From Puffinus mauretanicus (Eukaryota; Chordata; Aves; Procellariiformes; Procellariidae): 64,000 nucleotides of DNA. Every line of letters begins with the position of its first letter. The first letter of the stretch is position 1. The position numbers were made by a program, and so were the translations under genes. The notes under the pieces were generated by a model, which was not told the DNA's origin, ran no database searches, and worked only from the letters and a program-made list of their open reading frames with translations. Shown one piece after another: positions 49,701 through 58,700 of the stretch. Where the stretch lies: the NCBI GenBank assembly GCA_023333565.1, contig JAJKFH010003504.1, positions 5,604,005-5,668,004 on the forward strand, given 5' to 3'.

Positions 49701-52700
49701 GTATGAGGTTTCTTTGCAAGTTCTTTTAGACGTTGCTCCTGTTGGGAAAGTGAGCTGGCATAAGAAATCCAGAAACAACATTTGTGTATATGATTTTGGA
49801 GGTAAGTGAAGCAGAACTAAAGAATTATTTTTATTTATTCCACACACTAGTGTCAGCTACTTATAATTACAGGAGTCAGTGGTGCCACAAATCCTTCAGA
49901 AACTATTTTAACAAACCCGCCACAAGTTGTATGGTATATGTACGTAAGATCCTACTTCCAGCGCTTTGCCAACAGTACACGTCCAGTATTAATAACTGTT
50001 TTTTCCCTTTGCTCCTTTAAGAAACCTAATAAGCTACCACAAGAACACAGGAAAAGTGGTTTCAATTAAAAATTCTGCATGCCTACCTTTAAAGCTTTTA
50101 AGCGAGCCTGTTCTTCCTCTAACGCAGCTTGTTTTTCCCTTTCATCAACTTTTGTGAGGGACAGGCCAGTGCTTGCAAGGGAAGAGACTGCATTGGAAAG
50201 GGTGGTAGCCCTAAAGTAATTGGACAGGAGAAAAGCTGGCTGTTAATAGGTGACACGTGATAGTAGCATATAAAGAACACTTTGCTTGTATCCACCCAGT
50301 CTCCTGAACTCTTTATAACGTTGGTTGTATCTTACACTGCACAATACAAAGTGATAAGTTTAAATAAGACATACCATATGAACTGCAAAATGAAAAAAAA
50401 ACCTGGAAATCATGCTATCTACTCTTATACGTTGGATTTTGGATTTCCCCCCTTAAATGTTTCCCCTCCAAACCACATCACTGAATTCATGTTTGAAGCT
50501 CTTGCTCTTTTCCTGTTTGCCTAAGATGGCATTATTTGTAGATACACGGGGAATCTCCAATAATCTGGGCTCCAATTCAAATTGTTGCTAATTTAACAGG
50601 TTTAGTTAAGAAACTATCAATGCAACTAGTATATCCCAGAGGAAAAGTTTGCAATTTATCATCACATTTAAGAGTGTGCAAAAAGATTTAAAACAAATAC
50701 TTAACTTTTAAAACAAACTAAAATAATCTTACAAAAGAAAGCAAATATTCTGAAAAGTAGCTAACAAAATAGTGCTAAACCCTAATATTTTCACTACCTT
50801 AAAAAAGAACATACAAAATACTACTGCCTTATTTTTTGAACATGCAAGAAAGAAATGCTATTCAAGTCTGCAAATCTTCCCCCAATATTAAGCTTTTTTA
50901 AATTTGAACAATGAAGTTAGTTGTCTGGAGGTCTTCTCTAGATTGCACGTTGGGTTTTAGCAAGCACTGAAAATCACTGAATGCCTTTTACCATATACAT
51001 TATGGCTTTAATCCCCAATTACTTTAAAAATTCATTCTTAATGTAAGGACTTCTGGAAGCATTTTCTTGCTTTTGACAAAAAAGGATTAAAGTTGAAATA
51101 TAAGAGTCTAAGGACATTAATAAATAAATGTTGCATACCTTACAGAAGTCTAATTATCAACATAAAATGAACATTTGCAGGCAATAAATGAAAACACACT
51201 TAGTTTCTCTTCAGAATTTCAAGATTAGATGTTAAAAGTGTCACTACTACATGAGGGATTCTACAGCAAGTGCTTGCAGCTCCTTAGATCCTAGTTCTCC
51301 TTAGATTCTGTAGTTCAGCAAAAGATATGATAACTTGCTATTCTATCATTGCTAATACAATGTCTTCCATATAGCCTACACAAACCTTAGTTTATAATGA
51401 AATTGAAAATAATGGATTCAAGATTCGATTCAACAATTGTTTAAAAGGACAAGGGCATAAGCACCTGCTTGCAGCTGTGGAATCTTTGATTTTCTTCCCT
51501 TCTAGAGAAGCTAAATGTTGTTCCAAAGCATCAAGAAGGCTACTCGGTGCCTGCAAAAAGAGACATTCGGGAACAGATTTGAAGAATCTAAGGCAAAGCA
51601 AATCAGTAGTTAAAAGACTTTCAGAGAACACAACCGTAGGGCAATGGGTACAACAGCTCAGAATACTTATACCGCATCTTGGCATCCAGTACATATTTAA
51701 TTACTTAAAATATCAGGTGATGTACTCTCCTCACTACATTACTCTGTCATAATGACTCACCAGTAAGTACTGAAATATGTCAAGAGATGTTAAAATTAAC
51801 AGCTAGGAAACAGCAAGCAGACAATCTGAAGCAGTCAGTATTTCAAGAGACACTAAGAAGGAAATTGTACCTAAAGTCATTTCTACGTGCATGCTCTGCA
51901 AGCCTTCACAATGATTTAAACGGGCATATAGCCAAAAGCAAGCTTGCTAAAAAACACAGCTTCATAATATCATGTAGAAGTTTCATTATGTGAACTCGGA
52001 TATAAATTGTGTCTTCAAGCATGATAGAAATAAGGTTGTCTTAAAACTCAGAGTATGACAGAAATGATCTATAACATTTTACAATAGGATCACTGCACAT
52101 AAAAGCCAGGTTCTGATAGAGGTTGGATTTAATCACAAACTTGGAAATAACTTGGTGACAATGTACGCAAGAAAGCATAAGTGAATGCCATAATGCCAAG
52201 TTCTTCTGATTATGCAACCCCAAAACAGACATGTATTGGCAAACACATAATAGGTTTATCTACCTGTGAGAGATCTGGTATGTCTCCTCTGTCAATTCCA
52301 ACTTGCTGTAACAAAACAAATGAGCTTTAGAACCTGTTTGCTTTTGTTAAAGGCAGAGATGCTCAAAAAAGCAAACAACATTAAGATGAAGTCGTATAAA
52401 AAGCACAAACCTGTCCATATACATTTTAAATCTCCACAATCTGAACTCTATAATGGTTGGTTGTAATAAATCCTTCTGTTAAATGTATACACATTTGAAG
52501 TAGGTGTGTTACAGAGATATTTTAACAGATACAACCTTAGAAAACAGAGTAAGAATCAAGTGTTTCAGAATTTTAAGGCTAGAGAAGTTTGCCTATCCCA
52601 CAATTTATGTGGTAAATTCTCAGACGTACTGATATAGAGCATATATTTGCTAAAACAAAGCACCTTCAAAGTTTTGTAAAGAAGCTGTTTTCTAAAATGC

Positions 52701-55700
52701 AGATCAAACTTAAGATGTTCTGCAGCAGGATGTATATTGTTACAAGGGAAAGATTAATATTCTCAACTTCAGTTGATACATGTTATCAACTGAGGATAGT
52801 ATCTCTGATAGAGAGATTCTGTCAGGACAGACAGTGAGCCAAGTTTTACGGCTTAATTTTTTGTTAAGGGATATATGAATAATAAAGGAAAGCAAAACAA
52901 GAACAGGAGCACATCTCAACTGAGGAATTCCATAACACTAGGACATCAATTCAGCAATGCTTCAGAAACAAGAACGCAACATGTTAAACACCTTTAAAAA
53001 AAACCCCACAAAACATTTTGCAAGATAACTGCTTTTTAGCTAAGACACCTTTAAAAAAAAAATCACATGTTCATCTACTTGTCTCAATTTCTTATTTGTG
53101 AAGCTCTTATTTCATCTAAAATTTACAGCGGAATTGTGGGTTTCAAACTAAAATATAGCTAGAATCATAGAAAGCAGCAGATCACCATGAAGTTACTTTA
53201 AGTTACTTTATTTGTTTAAAGCAAGGTTGTTCTTCAAAGAAAGCTCACAGTTATTATGTAATCGAGGAAATTTTAAAATGCATATTTATACACCCTCCTT
53301 AAAAGATAAACCAGTAAGTATTTTGTAGTCAGGTTTTTCAATACAGTCCTCAAATGAACTAATCACCAGAGTAGAGACTGACAAGATGACCCCTGATGGA
53401 TCTGCAATTAGGCTGGAAGGAAGAAGTGTCTGCTTTATGAGAAAATAGGCACTTTATAAGCTGTTTCAAATAAATGGCAAAGTTTGGTTGACTAAAGTTT
53501 ACCTCTGCAACTTTAAGGAACTCTGAGATCCGTGTCATTCTAGTGAGGAACTTCTTATATATATCAAGGCCTTCTTTGCACTGGTTCTTTTTCATATCAA
53601 AGTATTTTTCTATAAACAGTAAGAATACTTGCATTAAATAAGAAATCTAGCATTCTGCAAGGGATGTGCAAAGTAAAAGCATAAAAACCATGACAAACAG
53701 AAAATGCCTATAGATCTGTTTTATTATGTTAACTGCAGAAGTCACTATGCCTAACTTGCACCAAATGACAAAAGCTCCACTGAACATGAGCTAATGATCA
53801 CAGCATGCAATTACACCTTACCTTGCAGGTACTAGATCTCACAAAAGCATAACCACCCTGAAGAGGACAATCAAGTTTAAGAATAGGTCACCCAAAGAAA
53901 TGTAAATTCATCCTCTTGGGGAAAAAGAAAAAGCAATTTTACAATATGGCAGTCAAACATCTACCCTATTCCACTGGCCACATATCAGGCAAGATTTTGA
54001 TATTCTCTGCCAGACTGATGCCTCTTGTATGGTGTGGTCTACAATGAGGTGCAACTGATTACAAAACACCGGTGCTGAAAGCAAGAGGGTCCTACTTGAA
54101 ATGGTGCTTTCAAGGCCTGTTTCTGTATTAAGCTTCACTCAAAACATCGGTGAAAGCAGCTGCATGCTAGTTGTTCTTACTGAGGGAAAAGAAGCAGACA
54201 GGGGCTTCAGACTGGAAGCATGACTGTCCTTTACTGACTAATTCTGGATTTTGCTTTCCATTTTGCAAGCACTGGGTAATAACAGCAATCGGGTAGCTTG
54301 ATCCAATCACAGAATACAACCAAACCAAGCAAATCAACAGATTACTTTCAACTTAATTATTTGCCAAATTTAGGCTCCCCTGCATCTCCAGTGTGTGCAA
54401 GTGAAAGGGCCTGAAGCCTGAATCTGTAATTCCCCTTAAAATATAAGATATGCTCTAGAAACATAAGCCAACCAATCATTAAAATGAACCAACATTCAGG
54501 TTTTGATAGCCAAGCAATCACAGATGCTATGACTGCAAATTTGTAACTGACCGTAACTTATTCCACTTAAAAAGAAACAAAACCTGATCTTGTTTCTTAA
54601 AGAAAAACACATCAATATAATGATTTGGGTTTGCCACGCAGTTCAATGAGACAAAAAATAAAAAAAAAAACAAACCACAAAACAAAGCAGTGCAAGAAAA
54701 AAAATTAAGTGAAGAAAATCTTGAATTGGCTTTGCTTTCAGAAATTTACCCATCTCTGTATACAACACAATGAAAATGCAATTGGACAGAAAAACCTTGC
54801 AAATAAATCTGACTTGGAAATAACAGTAATATTTTGATGTTTTACAGTAAGACTATTTCAACTTCTCAAAAAAGAGCAGCTCTTTGCGACTGTTTACTGA
54901 GCTCCCTCCCCAAAGTTTAACATTGCAGAAAGCAGCTATATTTACCCAAGAGGTTAATAATCCCTTCATTATATGCCGCGAACAGTCTAATGGCATCTTT
55001 GAAGAGGAGCATGAAGGCAGCATTAATTACACCATTTGTAAGTTCATTGCTATTGACCTAGGAAGATCAGAAAAAAGTTAATTTAACTGAATTGATCCCT
55101 TATTGGAAAACTTCTAGCTGAACTCTAGTACTTTATCCCAAGGCGTGCTTTCCAATCATCTCACTGACTATTAATGGAAAGTAGCAGCATAGCAAATCAA
55201 CATAGGATCACTCAGCACAGAATTAAACCAAGGCATTTCTGTTAACTAATGTTAATGTTAACTAGCATAACTAAAAGACAGAGGGCAGAAATAATCAAAC
55301 TTTTAAATGAACAAACATTTCTCACACAATAAATAACACTAATTCAGCACAAATCATTCTCTCCAGTGAGCATCATATTTCTTTTTTCTGGTTTCTCGGG
55401 GGTGTATCAATGAACAAAATGATTTATGCTCTTTAAGCTGTGCAGATAACATGGAATCAAGTTCAAGACCTTTATTCATGACGGATTTTACAAGCTTGTG
55501 CAGGTTTTTACAACAAAGTCAGTAGTATGTTAGACATGTACATGCTGCTAAACTTACATTGAAGTCAAGAAGTGCATCCATTTGATTTTGTATAATTGGT
55601 ACAGTTTTTAAGAGTTTTTCTGTGCTCATTGTTCTCATCACTCCATCAGCCCTGTTGTGCAAAACAAAAGAAAATTCTTCACCTGAATTTTGAAGGCAGT

Positions 55701-58700
55701 TGTTAGTGAGAAACATAATGTAGAAAATAAAATAGGTCAGAGAAAACATTTAAATCATTGCCATTCAAAGCAGGCTTTTTGATGTTTAGGAATGCTATCT
55801 AGCCAATACAACTGTAATAATGCAGTGTACAAAAGCAACAACTTTTGTTTGGCCAAAATATGAATCCAAGATGAATTTTTATTCAGAGGAAATGAAACTG
55901 ATAGTGCTCAGGAATATAGTAGAGCTATGACACATCAGGTAACCAAAAAGATGCTCTGAAGGTTATTTCTGAAGCAAATTTTAATCTACGCTTTTTCCAA
56001 TCACCTGATTATTATTTTATGTCGGTTTGGATGATTTTCTTTCCAACTAAAAGCAGTAAGAAAGAATAAACAAGTGTGACAATATGGTTTTCAAGCTTTT
56101 TCAGAAAAATTATAGAGACTACATGACACTTCCTTCTAATGGCTGACTGTTTGTTAGTTGTCCAGATTAAATAGACTAAGACCAAAAATATCCAAGAAAA
56201 GCAACAACCAAGGAAGAGATTAATCACCTCAGTGACAAGAAACAACTGCTTTCTGTAAGACAAATCAGACAGACTTGCAGTTGCACCAGCATGCGCATAG
56301 CAAACCAAATGTTTCCTGCAAGTGCAAATCTCACAGCGCATCTGCACAGAAAAGGCTGTGGCGGTTCTCCAGGATGGAAAGCAATGGGGAGCACACTGCC
56401 TCCAGCTTTCTACTTGTGCCACATACTCCCTCCTAACAACAAACAGCAACTGCAATAAACCTAATGTAGCAGGGCATGGGAGCAGAGCTCCTGAGAAAAA
56501 AAATGAGATGTGGAAAAGGTAGATGGCTGCCACCAGAACAGTTATTCCTGCTGGCTCACAGAAGGACCACGAGGCACATGCTCTGGGCTAAATAATTCAC
56601 CTCATTAGGCCTAAAACACCTGATTATAAAGCAGCCGTGTAACACACTAGTGTATCTGCAGCCACCTGACCACACAAACATCCTATATGCGGAGAAGGCT
56701 AAGTGTTTTATGTTGTTGGGACTCCAACCATCTCTAAAGGCAGAAACAGTGAAAGGAGCCCAAGCATTCCCCTTTTACTTTACCATCACATTTCAGAACA
56801 AAATGGACTGTACAGTATTAGCAAGGAGGTATAAGGGATTTGACAGTCTTCTCAGGCCAGTTTCGAATGGCTTTGTAACACTAATGCAAGATATCATCAG
56901 GCAGCCCATTACTGCAGTTAACGCATTTAACAGTTTTAGGTTGAGATTTTTGTGGGTTAGTTAAGAATTAACTTTGAAGCATCAAGATAAATTATCCTGT
57001 GTATGGATGATAAAGGACACCCAAATATAAAACTAAAATTACGGTTTTAAACTTTAAAAAGCACTGCATACAAAGATAATGTACAAAGATGGAAAGACTT
57101 TCAACCATGACCAGTACATCCTCTCCAGCCTTCATAATGAAGGAGATCTCCAGATTAATTCCATCGTTCACTATAATATGCAATTTACCCAATTACTGGT
57201 GCTCTGCACCGTGTTATTTTACATGTAAGCAGATACCTAGTCTCAAACAACTGATTTCTCTTAAAGGAGCTCACTTTCCAGGGAAAATTTTAATTCCTGT
57301 AGACAAAATCTTCTGAGTAGCATCTACTACAATGTTCTGTTAAAAGTATGAATTGCACTACCTTTACAAAGGTAGTAAACTTCATACCAACATTTTGGGA
57401 CAAGAACAGAGAAACACCAGGAAGGACTGCAGGGTGTTTCACAAAACACCTGTCATTTAAACATTCCAGGGCTAGAAACACAAGTAAATTGCACAGTCCC
57501 CTATACTATGTGCGAGACAAAGTAACTTTGTGATCAACTTTGTGGAAGATTTGTCCAAACTTCTACTTTCCTGATATACACTTTGATGTATACCATTTTT
57601 CATTTCTTTGTATTAAACTTTTAATGTTTAAAGAAGTAAAATTACAATAACTGAAGTAAAATATTTTTGCAATATACATAACTGGGCAGTTGAGCCTCTG
57701 TGTGTCATGGGAGATATCCAATTGAGAAAAGCAGACATTATTGTTTGAACTAAGTTGGAGCCAACTGGTATTTTCCACTTCAATTACAGGACATAAGACA
57801 AAACTTCAAGATAAGCAAAACAAAATACAGTCCTTACCCTCTTTTTACTTTTGTGAAGTCAAAAGCCACTTGTCTATAGGAAACTGCCTTTTCATTCAGA
57901 TACCTACTATACCGTCTGATAAACGTTGACATGTCATAACCTAAAGAACAAATTTCAGAAGCTTATTACTCACCTAGTCAATTAAAGATCAAGAACCTTA
58001 CTCTAAATAAAGTGGAAGATATTGATGTAAGACAGCTTCATTATATTTTTGCCTGATTTTGTATAGTTAATTTGTGTTACAAAGAACTGTGTACACCATC
58101 ATAGTCACCATGTAAATCAAATAGACAATACTGCAAATATCTAGAAGACCTAAACTATGTAGAAGTTTACACTTCACTTCCTAAGCAAATTACTTCCAAA
58201 AGCAAAACAAAGTATTTTTATGCAAGTTCTCTCATACTATGATAGAAATTACTACCAAAAAAATTACACAATGCATTCACAAAGACGTTCACGTCAACTC
58301 CACAACACATTCTCTCATTTACAACTGAATAGGAAAAAAAAAGGCACTGAAGGAAACATGAAGACATGACAGAAATTTTTTTATGTTAAGACAGTGGCGA
58401 TACGCAACATTTTGATAACTGTCAGTCTAAGGATACAGACCAAGAAAAAGATCTCTTCATAATCTATACTGAGAGCATGGAAGTTAAGACTCAATAAAAT
58501 GAGGCAATTTGGTAGACCCTTGGTTACCACTGAGCAGGTTTCTGTCCCCAGGCAACCACTCTGTGTGCCTGTTTTAGTACACCTGTGGCAAAAGTCAAAA
58601 CCAGCTATATAAAAAGCAATGCGGAAAGTAAGAAACCACCTCAGGAGAAAAAAAAAGACGACAACTACATATATGATCAGAACTGCACTGAACTGCAGCG

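Larger units (their letters stand above)
47248..54945. other. PICALM introns between exons 12 and 6
   Basis: Intronic sequence around exons 11 to 7. Apart from those exons I see only simple runs and short tandem words (for example AGTTACTTTA repeated at about 53190-53210). Confidence 0.6.

Noticed and set aside
53160..53215. AGAATCATAGAA resembling the tail of a reversed CR1 LINE
   Set aside because: The following bases do not match the CR1 3' end.
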